This document shows, piece after piece, positions 1 through 7,359 of a DNA stretch of 64,000 nt (its first letter is position 1; the number at the start of each line of letters is the position of its first letter). The notes beneath the pieces are model-generated. The model was given only the letters and a program-made list of their open reading frames with translations, made no database searches and was not told where the DNA came from. This stretch comes from Salinimonas profundi. GTDB taxonomy: Bacteria; Pseudomonadota; Gammaproteobacteria; Enterobacterales; Alteromonadaceae. The position numbers were made by a program, and so were the translations under genes. The stretch lies in the NCBI RefSeq assembly GCF_014750655.1, contig NZ_JABBXD010000014.1, forward strand, positions 1 to 64,000, written 5' to 3'.

Positions 1-161
1 TGCGCATTCTAGAGATCTGAGCCGCGCCGTCAACACTTAATTTCAAAAAACTGTCATATTGCGTTTGTTTGCTTATTCGGTGTGCGATCTGTTTTATTTT
101 GCATCAGATCTGGCGCAGATCGGCTATTTAAAGGATTGGATTTTATTGCTGATGATGGACA

Positions 162-1094
162 TTAGTCGGACTTACTGGTCACAGTGCTTTCTTTGCCAGC
201 ATATTCCAATGGCGCTTCTTGCTTCAGGTATTTATCGATAGCCTGTTTTGCTATATCGCTAAGTCCCGTATTTTTAAGCTCGTACACTGTTCGTTGTGCA
301 AATGCATCCTCGGCTTGCTGGTAAAAGCGTGTTTGTTTCAACAATTGCTGTAGCTCGCCGCTATCAACCAGTTGTTTCATACCGGCCTCTATCCTTTTAG
401 CTAATTTAGTATTTGTCTTATTAACGTAGAAGAATAATGGATTGGGATAAAAGAGGAGATGATGCGATTCTATCTTCAGGTTTTCAGTTACATCACTTTG
501 CAATTCAAGGGTTGCTTCGTGTAGTGCACGGGGGTAAGCATCTGCATAACCATTGCGCACCGCTCTGAAACCAGCACGATAAGGATTTCTGCTTACTGAA
601 AAATGATTGTCTTCAAGAATCAGTGTGTCCGGCCAGTCCGGTCCCTGCGTCAAAACTAAATTACGCAAACTGTCCAGTGAGAGTGTTTTTGAAAAACGCG
701 CATCGGTCTTTTTAACCATTAGTACCCGATAGCCGTAGAGCCCACCGATAACAGGCACTGGTATCGGTCGGGCACGCGCGTCACGCTCGGCATTACTGAT
801 CATCCATATAATGTCTGCGATGCCTTTTTCCAGATTCAGAAGCTGGCGAGTCTGAACTGTTGACTCGCGCTGCGCGTGCAACTCAAAACTACCATAGCTA
901 CTTTCGGTGAGTTCCAGCGCACGCGTAAGCACCTCGACAATGTAGACGTGAATTTCGTTGGTGGTGCTCACCTCGCTGGGAATATAAAATTGATGATGGT
1001 CTTTTTGCGACGGTGCAGACGTCGCCTGCGCCAGCGAATTGATGCTGCTATAGGCGATTCCCAGTACTATCCATATACCGCGCAACACTTTCAT
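162..1094 (-). CDS. Periplasmic solute-binding-like protein (transporter substrate-binding fold)
   Basis: The 310-residue product starts with a signal peptide (about residues 1-24, hydrophobic stretch then an AQA cleavage-like site). The remainder resembles the type II periplasmic binding fold of family 3 solute-binding proteins, including a late segment of the kind that reads 'yPNPLFFYVNKTN... GMKQLVDSGELQ', typical of orphan proteins of this class in Alteromonas and Shewanella. No ABC permease or ATPase lies next to it, so it may be a sensor-like or orphan binding protein and not a transporter component. The ligand cannot be told from sequence. The Shine-Dalgarno signal before the chosen ATG is weak (CAGAG, 6 nt away). 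Family assignment is moderately sure, function unknown. Confidence 0.6.
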   Translation of the reverse strand: MKVLRGIWIVLGIAYSSINSLAQATSAPSQKDHHQFYIPSEVSTTNEIHVYIVEVLTRALELTESSYGSFELHAQRESTVQTRQLLNLEKGIADIIWMISNAERDARARPIPVPVIGGLYGYRVLMVKKTDARFSKTLSLDSLRNLVLTQGPDWPDTLILEDNHFSVSRNPYRAGFRAVRNGYADAYPRALHEATLELQSDVTENLKIESHHLLFYPNPLFFYVNKTNTKLAKRIEAGMKQLVDSGELQQLLKQTRFYQQAEDAFAQRTVYELKNTGLSDIAKQAIDKYLKQEAPLEYAGKESTVTSKSD

Positions 1095-1197
1095 TGTTTA
1101 CTCTGTCAGCCCGCAATCAAATGAACTTTCTCTTATTCAGATTAGTTCACTTCATACACCGCTGCTAAACAAAATTGTGTTTTTTTAAAAGGAATCG

Positions 1198-1554
1198 TTA
1201 TAAATGGGTATGTCTTTGAAACGTGGTAGCCAGATGTGAACTGACGATATTTATTGTCCGTACTGCAATTGCCTGTTTCATCTCGCTGTGCTCAGCCATT
1301 TGATAAGCGCATACCAGCATATAGCTTAATGTTTGAAGCTTTGGGATCAGCCAGGTGCCTGAGGCATCATCCAGTTCCAATAGAATCTCTGCGATATCAA
1401 ATGCACAGCCAAGATAAGGAATAGAGTCAGAATAACGGCCGGCATTAAATAAATACGTCCCTTGTTTCTCATCTCTGGCAAGAAAATAAACGGCCTCATT
1501 GGGATTGCTATAAACCCAGTCTGCATGTTTGTCACATAGATACGTAGCTTGCAT
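1198..1554 (-). CDS. Hypothetical protein, short, probably all-helical
   Basis: I do not recognise this family. I choose the ATG at 1554 (118 residues) because it has a clean GGAG eight bases upstream. The frame stays open further upstream to 1668 but would then overlap the end of the flavoprotein gene and has no ribosome-binding site there. The product begins MQATYLCDKH, has no signal peptide or membrane segment, and is rich in Ala, Leu, Tyr and Met in a pattern suggesting tetratricopeptide-like helices (for example NAGRYSDSIPYLGCAFDIAE). It lies about 70 bases downstream of the HI0933-family gene on the same strand, so it may be co-transcribed. Reality of the gene is likely; function is not known. 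Confidence 0.55.
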   Translation of the reverse strand: MQATYLCDKHADWVYSNPNEAVYFLARDEKQGTYLFNAGRYSDSIPYLGCAFDIAEILLELDDASGTWLIPKLQTLSYMLVCAYQMAEHSEMKQAIAVRTINIVSSHLATTFQRHTHL

Positions 1555-1625
1555 ATCAAAATCTCCGTGATTTTGTTTTAAGTTAGTCCATGCCTCGCAA
1601 ACATGCAAATAAAAATCATTATCAT

Positions 1626-2804
1626 TTATACATATTGAGCAGCAACCCACCCTGAGCTCCATGCCCACTGAAAGTTATAGCCGCCAAGCCATCCGGTTAC
1701 ATCGACAGCTTCACCGATGAAATATAAGCCTTTGACGTTTCTGGCTTCCATGGTTTTAGATGACAATTCATTGGTATCCACCCCACCCAGTGTTACCTCG
1801 GCGGTGCGATAGCCTTCGGTACCCGCAGGCTGGATGCGCCAATGATGTAACTGGTCAGCAATGTTCTGTATTTGTTTATCATTGAGTTGCCTTAAGGGTA
1901 CGTTTGGCAGATCGAGAATTTTGACCAATGTGTCGGCAAAGCGACGGGCAAAACAGGTCGCGATAAAGTTTTTCAGCAAGACATTAGGCTTTGCTTCTTT
2001 TTCGGTTTTAAGTTTTTCAGCAAGATCTTCATTCACATTTAAATCAAGTTCTACCGGCTGCCCGTCCCAATAGGAGGAAATTTGTAAGATTGCCGGCCCT
2101 GATATGCCCCGGTGTGTAATCAGCATATCTTCAACGAACGAGGTGTCGTTGCACGATGCACGCACCGTCTGGGAGATACCTGATATTTCTGCTAACGAAG
2201 CTTTAAGTTCCGGCGGTAAGGTGAAAGGAACAAGACCAGCTTTGGTGGGCAGTACGTGCATGCCGAACTGCTCGGCAACTTTATAAGCAAATGGCGTTGC
2301 GCCCAGCTTTGGAAGACTAAGTCCGCCGGAAGCTATCACCAATGATTCACACTGATACTCGCCCTGGCTGGTTTGCAGCACATAACCTTCAGCAACCTTC
2401 TCAACGTGTGTAATTTCACAACGGGTAGTGACTTTAACGCCCCCCTTCTGACACTCAGCAAGAAGCATCTCGACAATATCCGAAGCGCTGTTGTCACAAA
2501 AAAGCTGACCGAGTGTTTTTTCGTGATAAGCAATCTTGTGATCATTCACCAGTCCGATGAAGTCCCATTGCGTGTAGCGGCTTAAGGCTGATTTACAAAA
2601 ATGAGGATTTTGTGAAAGGTAGTTTTCCGGTGCAGCATACATATTGGTGAAGTTACACCGCCCGCCGCCTGACATGAGTATTTTGCGTCCGACTTTTTTG
2701 GCATGGTCCAATACTTCGGCACTTCTGCCACGCTGACCAGCCTGCGCTGCACAGAAAAGCCCCGCGGCTCCTGCACCAATAATAATGACGTCGCGCTTAA
2801 TCAC
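1626..2804 (-). CDS. NAD(P)/FAD-dependent oxidoreductase, HI0933/YhiN family
   Basis: A 392-residue flavoprotein whose N-terminus carries the dinucleotide-binding signature IIIGAGAAGLFCA (residues about 7-19), followed by the family's GRKILMSGGGRCNFTN segment that contacts FAD. The C-terminus keeps the second conserved stretch GLYFIGEAVDVTGWLGGYN, which closes the FAD site, and ends in the usual QWAWSSG motif. Length matches the HI0933/YhiN/BaiN-like family (about 390-400 residues), soluble proteins of uncertain physiological reaction. The start MIKRDVIIIG is right for the family. It stands alone on the minus strand with the LuxR-type regulator upstream and a small hypothetical gene downstream. 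Family assignment is secure; substrate unknown. Confidence 0.88.
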   Translation of the reverse strand: MIKRDVIIIGAGAAGLFCAAQAGQRGRSAEVLDHAKKVGRKILMSGGGRCNFTNMYAAPENYLSQNPHFCKSALSRYTQWDFIGLVNDHKIAYHEKTLGQLFCDNSASDIVEMLLAECQKGGVKVTTRCEITHVEKVAEGYVLQTSQGEYQCESLVIASGGLSLPKLGATPFAYKVAEQFGMHVLPTKAGLVPFTLPPELKASLAEISGISQTVRASCNDTSFVEDMLITHRGISGPAILQISSYWDGQPVELDLNVNEDLAEKLKTEKEAKPNVLLKNFIATCFARRFADTLVKILDLPNVPLRQLNDKQIQNIADQLHHWRIQPAGTEGYRTAEVTLGGVDTNELSSKTMEARNVKGLYFIGEAVDVTGWLGGYNFQWAWSSGWVAAQYV

Positions 2805-2882
2805 CCTGCTACCCCTGTATTAATCATCGCGCCGATTATACGCAGGGAAGCAACGGAACAAAACGCCTTTAAGGAATAAGTC

Positions 2883-2901
2883 GGACGGGGCCAGTCCCCG
2901 T
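2883..2901 (-). terminator. GC-rich hairpin just after the LuxR-type gene
   Basis: A short perfect stem (GACGGGG/CCCCGTC, loop of four to five bases) begins at the last base of the stop codon of the LuxR-type regulator. In the transcript it is followed only by an AU-rich stretch (ACTTATTCC) and not by a clear U run, so it is a weak or factor-assisted terminator candidate. Confidence 0.35.
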
Positions 2902-3587
2902 CAGGCTTGCTCACTCATATAGTTCTGAGACCAGGACAGAAGCTCTATCCGGTTACGAGAGTGCGTTTTTCTGAAAATACTATAGATATGCGTTTTTACA
3001 GTATTTACAGAAATATGTAGCTGATCGGCAATTTCCTGGTTCTGTGAACCCTTAGACACCAGCTCAATAATCGTTAGCTCACGTTTGGTCAGCTTCGGAT
3101 GTGCTGTCGAATCATTGGGGCGACTCGCACGAGTATTAGAAATAGCAGGACGACGAGCATACTGACGCATTCTGCGTAATGCTTCATTGATTGAACCGCG
3201 CTTAAACCATACGTCCATTTTATCTAAACGACGCACACCTTTAAGTAGCAGTTCGGGTGAGTCAGAGGCGTAAAACGTACCTTCGACACCCGCAATTATT
3301 GCCTCACATTCATCCAGTTCGCCTGGCTGAAGATTAAACAACACCCAGCGAGCATTACCATTACGCTGATAAAAATCGCTGAGCTTATTAATCTGTGTTG
3401 CGGCGTCATAGAAAACCAAATCCTGATTGGAGGTTTCCGGTAACGCCTCGGTGCTACCCAGTTCGATTACATCATAACCGCAGGTATCCAGCAGCCCTTT
3501 GAATAGATTAACATTTGGATCCGGCTGAACATCTGAATAGCAGGACGGAGAAATTAGGTACACATTGAACTTTTGGCCCTTTGCCAT
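2901..3587 (-). CDS. LuxR-family transcriptional regulator (CsgD-like layout)
   Basis: The 228-residue protein has an N-terminal receiver-like region (residues about 1-130) without an obvious phospho-acceptor Asp cluster and a C-terminal LuxR helix-turn-helix (residues about 160-225). The latter is recognisable from LTKRELTIIELVSKGSQNQEIA followed by LHISVNTVKTHIYSIFRKT. This arrangement is like CsgD/VpsT regulators of biofilm matrix genes, but the effector-binding motif of VpsT cannot be claimed. It is transcribed alone, with a 269-base upstream region before the peroxiredoxin gene. The class is secure; the regulon is unknown. Confidence 0.8.
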   Translation of the reverse strand: MAKGQKFNVYLISPSCYSDVQPDPNVNLFKGLLDTCGYDVIELGSTEALPETSNQDLVFYDAATQINKLSDFYQRNGNARWVLFNLQPGELDECEAIIAGVEGTFYASDSPELLLKGVRRLDKMDVWFKRGSINEALRRMRQYARRPAISNTRASRPNDSTAHPKLTKRELTIIELVSKGSQNQEIADQLHISVNTVKTHIYSIFRKTHSRNRIELLSWSQNYMSEQA

Positions 3588-3803
3588 AAGTACAACCCTC
3601 CATGGCCCAGCGAAATAGAAGAACGTCAGACTGTCCTGACTGACTCGAATGCGCGCTGGGTATAGGTTTACAATACGTGAAGTACTGCCTGACCTTCACC
3701 TCGGAAAGTTTCGTTATTATTCTTCGATTCTAGCAGAGTGTGTTTACTGCACCAGAAATAAAACATTAAATTTATTTCGTCTGCTAAAAACGTATTATAA
3801 CGA

Positions 3804-3836
3804 AAGCCTGAGTGTATACGCCACAATCTCAGGCTT
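3804..3836 (-). terminator. Hairpin downstream of the peroxiredoxin gene
   Basis: An inverted repeat AGCCTGAG/CTCAGGCT with a 17-base loop lies just past the peroxiredoxin stop codon. On the minus strand it is followed by TTCGTTATAAT, only partly U-rich. It is a plausible terminator separating the peroxiredoxin gene from the LuxR-type regulator gene. Confidence 0.4.
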
Positions 3837-3856
3837 GGTTTAATTAAATTACTGGC

Positions 3857-4330
3857 TCAGAGGCTGTCCAGCATTGTCTGTGCGTCCGAAACGTCAAAAC
3901 GCCCCGGATCCTCAACGTTAAGTTGTGTCACAATACCGTCTTCAACCAGCATAGAATAACGCAGTGAGCGGGTACCGCCGAACGTACCGGTATCCATATC
4001 CAGCCCGATATTTTTGGTAAAAACGGCGTTGCCATCGGCCAGCATAATGATTTCATCTGCATTGCTGGCTTTCTTCCATGCATCCATCACAAACGCATCG
4101 TTGACCGAAACACACATTATTTCATCGATCCCCTTGGCTTTCAGTTTATCGGCCAAAGCAACATAACCAGGCAGATGCGCTTCTGAACAGGTGGGGGTAA
4201 AGGCGCCGGGCACACCAAACACCACCACTTTCTTATCGCCAAACAGTGCATTGGTGTGCGGGTTGATAAGCTCTCCATCCCTGATTATTCCGAACGACAC
4301 TTCCGGTAAGGAACCACCTACATTCAACAT
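3857..4330 (-). CDS. Peroxiredoxin, Prx5 type
   Basis: A 157-residue thiol peroxidase with the peroxidatic cysteine at residue 48 in the motif PGAFTPTCSEAHLPGY, diagnostic of the Prx5 (PMP20/AhpE-like hybrid) class. It reduces hydrogen peroxide and alkyl hydroperoxides using a glutathione/glutaredoxin or thioredoxin donor; the donor cannot be told here and no fused glutaredoxin domain is present. Length is normal for the cytosolic single-domain form and no signal peptide is seen. The ATG has a good AGGAG upstream (TCAGGAGAAAATC). It lies 13 bases downstream of rsmJ on the same strand and may share its transcript. Confidence 0.92.
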   Translation of the reverse strand: MLNVGGSLPEVSFGIIRDGELINPHTNALFGDKKVVVFGVPGAFTPTCSEAHLPGYVALADKLKAKGIDEIMCVSVNDAFVMDAWKKASNADEIIMLADGNAVFTKNIGLDMDTGTFGGTRSLRYSMLVEDGIVTQLNVEDPGRFDVSDAQTMLDSL

Positions 4331-4343
4331 GATTTTCTCCTGA

Positions 4344-5108
4344 TTATTTTATGTAAACATCAAAGCGATGTTTTTTACTGGCTATTGCCATTGACGGCGT
4401 TATGTCAGCAAGGCATGCCGCACTGTTAGGCCGTTTCACAATCACCCGCTTTTTAGCCAGACCGCGGGCCGGCGCTAACAACTGGTCAGCGTCCGGATCA
4501 TCGCCCAGCAAATGCTGAAACATCTTCATTTCTTTTTTTACTGCTGCCGCTTTTTTACGATGCGGAAACATGGGATCCAGATATACCACATCCACATCGG
4601 GTGTTTTCCAGCTTGCCATAACCTCAATACTGTTACCGTGTACCAGCGAAAGTTTTTCGGCCTGTGCCGGGTCGGTCAGCGCCAGCCGGCGCAACCCGTC
4701 TTCCAGTAAGGCAGCAACGACCGGGGATCGTTCCACCATAATGACTTCGCAACCCAGAGAAGCCAGCACATAAGCATCTCTGCCAAGCCCTGGTGTTGCA
4801 TCTAATACAGTAGGAACATTCTGCCCCTTCAGTCCTACTGCTTTAGCAATAGGTTCCTTTTTACCGCCGCCGTGCTGTCGACGATACTGAATATCACCGG
4901 CCAGAAAATCAACGTAGACACCCTGCTGTCGTGGTTGTTCGTTATCTTTAAGTTGTAGCAGATTATTGTCAATTACCAACATTAACCCTTCGGGTAAGGT
5001 TGCAGCGACGGGCAGTGCCCATCGAGACGCTATTGTCTGCGCCAATTCTTTTTCTTCGCCACTGGCATCGGGTGATAACCATAAAGGCACCGATTCAGGC
5101 ATGACCAT
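4344..5108 (-). CDS. rsmJ: 16S rRNA (guanine1516-N2)-methyltransferase RsmJ
   Basis: RsmJ methylates G1516 of 16S rRNA with S-adenosylmethionine. The protein (about 254 residues, as in E. coli) shows the family landmarks in order: VDFLAGDIQYRRQHGGGKKE, the SAM-binding VLDATPGLGRDAYVLASLGC, VYLDPMFPHRKKAAAVKKEM (catalytic-site DPMFPH) and KRVIVKRP near the end, closing with HRFDVYIK. Two ATG codons six bases apart (5108 and 5102) sit 4 and 10 bases after an AAGGAG; either could be used, and both overlap the end of recG, so translation is probably coupled. A longer in-frame extension into recG has no ribosome site. Function is well supported by family. Confidence 0.93.
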   Translation of the reverse strand: MVMPESVPLWLSPDASGEEKELAQTIASRWALPVAATLPEGLMLVIDNNLLQLKDNEQPRQQGVYVDFLAGDIQYRRQHGGGKKEPIAKAVGLKGQNVPTVLDATPGLGRDAYVLASLGCEVIMVERSPVVAALLEDGLRRLALTDPAQAEKLSLVHGNSIEVMASWKTPDVDVVYLDPMFPHRKKAAAVKKEMKMFQHLLGDDPDADQLLAPARGLAKKRVIVKRPNSAACLADITPSMAIASKKHRFDVYIK

Positions 5109-7164
5109 ACTGCTCCTTATCGCCAATCCAGCGGTTGATGATAGCTTGCGCATGTGAGGGATACTCGCGCCACAGACGTTCTGCAATATCCTGCACCTGC
5201 GGTATCAGCGCCGCATCACGAACCAGATCCGCAATGCGTAGCTCTGCGATACCGGTTTGACGTGTGCCCATTAATTCTCCCGGACCACGTATTTCCAGAT
5301 CGCGCTGAGCGATATAAAAGCCGTCGCTGGACTCTCGCAAGACGCCCAATCGCTGGGTTGCTGTTTTTGACAGCGGGCTTTGATAAAGCAATACACACTG
5401 GCTTTCCACTGCACCACGCCCCACCCGACCGCGAAGCTGATGAAGCTGCGCCAGCCCTAATCGTTCCGGGTTTTCGATAATCATAATACTGGCGTTAGGG
5501 ACATCCACCCCCACTTCAATGACGGTGGTAGCAACCAGCAGATCAAGCTCGCCCTCTTTGAACTGCGCCATAACTTCCGCTTTTTCAGCCGGCTTAAGGC
5601 GGCCATGCACCAACCCTACGCGTAAATCAGGCAGCGCGGTTTTTAAGGTTATGGCAGCATCTTCTGCCGCCTGACACTGCAAGACTTCGGATTCGTCGAT
5701 CAGCGTACAAACCCAGTATGCCTGGCGCCCATTTTTACAGGCTTCATGAACACGGCCAATGACATCCTCTCTGCGGGTATCAGGCACCACCACGGTTGTC
5801 ACGGGTGTCCGGCCTGGTGGTAATTCATCAATGACGGACGTATCCAGATCTGCGTAAGCTGTCATCGCCAGCGTTCGTGGTATAGGCGTGGCCGTCATAA
5901 TCAGCTGATGAGGAAAGCGGCCCTGCGCTTCACCCTTTTCTCTCAGGGCCAGTCGTTGATGCACACCAAACCGATGCTGCTCATCCACAATAACTAACGC
6001 CAGCTGCTGATAAGTCACATTAGGCTGGAAAATAGCGTGGGTGCCCACCAGCATCTGAATGTCGCCGTTGGCTAAACGCGCCAGCACCTGTTCCCGCACT
6101 TTTCCTTTCAGCTTTCCGGCCAGCCAGCCCACTTCAATACCCAGAGGCGACAGCCATTGACGAAAATTATTTGCATGTTGTTCAGCAAGCAACTCTGTCG
6201 GTGCCATCAGCGCGACCTGATACCCCGCCCCGATTGCTGATAATGCAGCAAATGCTGCCACAAGGGTTTTGCCCGAACCAACATCGCCCTGCACCAGGCG
6301 CATCATGGGCTGCCCGCGCTGCATATCTTGTTGGATATCTGCCGTTACTCTGGCCTGAGCACCTGTGGGTTCAAATGGCAGTCCCGCTAACAGTTGCTGA
6401 ATCAGTCTGTCATCAACGGCAATAGCAATACCGGGTTGCTGGTCAGACACCTGCCTGACTTTCAAAACGCTAAGATGATGGGCGAGCAATTCTTCCAGTA
6501 TAAGACGATGCTGTGAGGGGTGTTTTCCTTCTTCCAGCAACACCAGACCGGCATCCGGCGGCGGCCGATGGACCAGATGCAAGGCATCTTTAAGTGAAAC
6601 TTGCTGCGCATACATCCCCTCTGGCAACAGGTCAGCCACAGCGCCTTTATCAAGCAATGCCAGCGCCTGCTCGGTAAGGTTACGTAACGTTAGCTGCTTC
6701 ACCCCTTCTGTGGTGGGATAAACCGGTGTCAGGGTCGGTGAATCTGGCCCGGCATCTTCTTCGATAAGGGCAAATTCGGGGTGCATCATCTCCAGGCCCC
6801 ACTTGCCGGTGCGGATTTCACCAAAACAACGCACCTGATTGCCCGGCGAAAGCATGGTTCGCTGCACTGCGCCAAAATGAAAAAATCGCAACGTGATGGT
6901 GCCGGTGCCGTCACTGACTTTAACCACCAGCATGCGTTTTTTGCCGTACTGGATATCCGCGCTTTTGACTTCACCCTGAATGCTGACATGCGTAAACGGG
7001 CGACAGCTATCTACAGCGTAAACCTGCGTTCTGTCCTCGTATCGGGACGGCAAATGAAACAGCACATCCTGAACGGTACGAAGGCCTATTTTCTCGAGCT
7101 TCTCAGCCACCTTTGCCCCTACTCCTTTCAGGGTAGTAATCGGTGTTCGTGCCAGAGACTGCAT
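5095..7164 (-). CDS. recG: ATP-dependent DNA helicase RecG
   Basis: RecG remodels stalled replication forks and branch-migrates Holliday junctions. The product (689 residues from the ATG at 7164, near E. coli's 693) has an N-terminal wedge/OB region starting with a helix-hairpin-helix-like TTLKGVGAKVAEKL, Walker A as LVQGDVGSGKTLVA, the DEQH box as VIVDEQHRFGVHQR, motif III MTATPIPRTLAMT, and motif VI QLRGRVGRG. The reading frame continues 26 codons upstream of this ATG but family length and the start of homology favour MQSLARTP; the ribosome site is weak (AGGA about 14 bases upstream). It is followed with overlap by rsmJ. A GH3 gene separates it from ridA-spoT. Confidence 0.95.
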   Translation of the reverse strand: MQSLARTPITTLKGVGAKVAEKLEKIGLRTVQDVLFHLPSRYEDRTQVYAVDSCRPFTHVSIQGEVKSADIQYGKKRMLVVKVSDGTGTITLRFFHFGAVQRTMLSPGNQVRCFGEIRTGKWGLEMMHPEFALIEEDAGPDSPTLTPVYPTTEGVKQLTLRNLTEQALALLDKGAVADLLPEGMYAQQVSLKDALHLVHRPPPDAGLVLLEEGKHPSQHRLILEELLAHHLSVLKVRQVSDQQPGIAIAVDDRLIQQLLAGLPFEPTGAQARVTADIQQDMQRGQPMMRLVQGDVGSGKTLVAAFAALSAIGAGYQVALMAPTELLAEQHANNFRQWLSPLGIEVGWLAGKLKGKVREQVLARLANGDIQMLVGTHAIFQPNVTYQQLALVIVDEQHRFGVHQRLALREKGEAQGRFPHQLIMTATPIPRTLAMTAYADLDTSVIDELPPGRTPVTTVVVPDTRREDVIGRVHEACKNGRQAYWVCTLIDESEVLQCQAAEDAAITLKTALPDLRVGLVHGRLKPAEKAEVMAQFKEGELDLLVATTVIEVGVDVPNASIMIIENPERLGLAQLHQLRGRVGRGAVESQCVLLYQSPLSKTATQRLGVLRESSDGFYIAQRDLEIRGPGELMGTRQTGIAELRIADLVRDAALIPQVQDIAERLWREYPSHAQAIINRWIGDKEQYGHA

Positions 7165-7257
7165 ATTCAGTTTATCGTCCTGTTTTACATGGTTTAAAAC
7201 GTTGAAAGTGTAAACCACCCGATAGCTAAAGGCGAGTCGCATCCACTATTAGTCAGC

Positions 7258-7277
7258 CTTTGTTATTTTTAACAAAG
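7258..7277. promoter_or_regulatory. Perfect inverted repeat in the recG/GH3 divergent promoter region
   Basis: CTTTGTTA and TAACAAAG form perfect 8-base arms around TTTT. It lies 83 bases before the GH3 start codon and 94 bases before recG. It could be an operator for either gene or a short hairpin in a leader. No regulator can be assigned from sequence. Confidence 0.4.
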
Positions 7278-7359
7278 TATTTACGTTTTAAGGCAATGCA
7301 GTTGCCCGAATCACTTACCGCTTTAAGGTATACCAATCCTCATATTATCTGGTGTAGCA

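Noticed and set aside
1-161. Possible gene end or promoter at the left edge
   Set aside because: A 60-codon plus-strand frame overlaps the end of the solute-binding-like gene and has no ribosome site or family resemblance; I see no supported feature in these bases.
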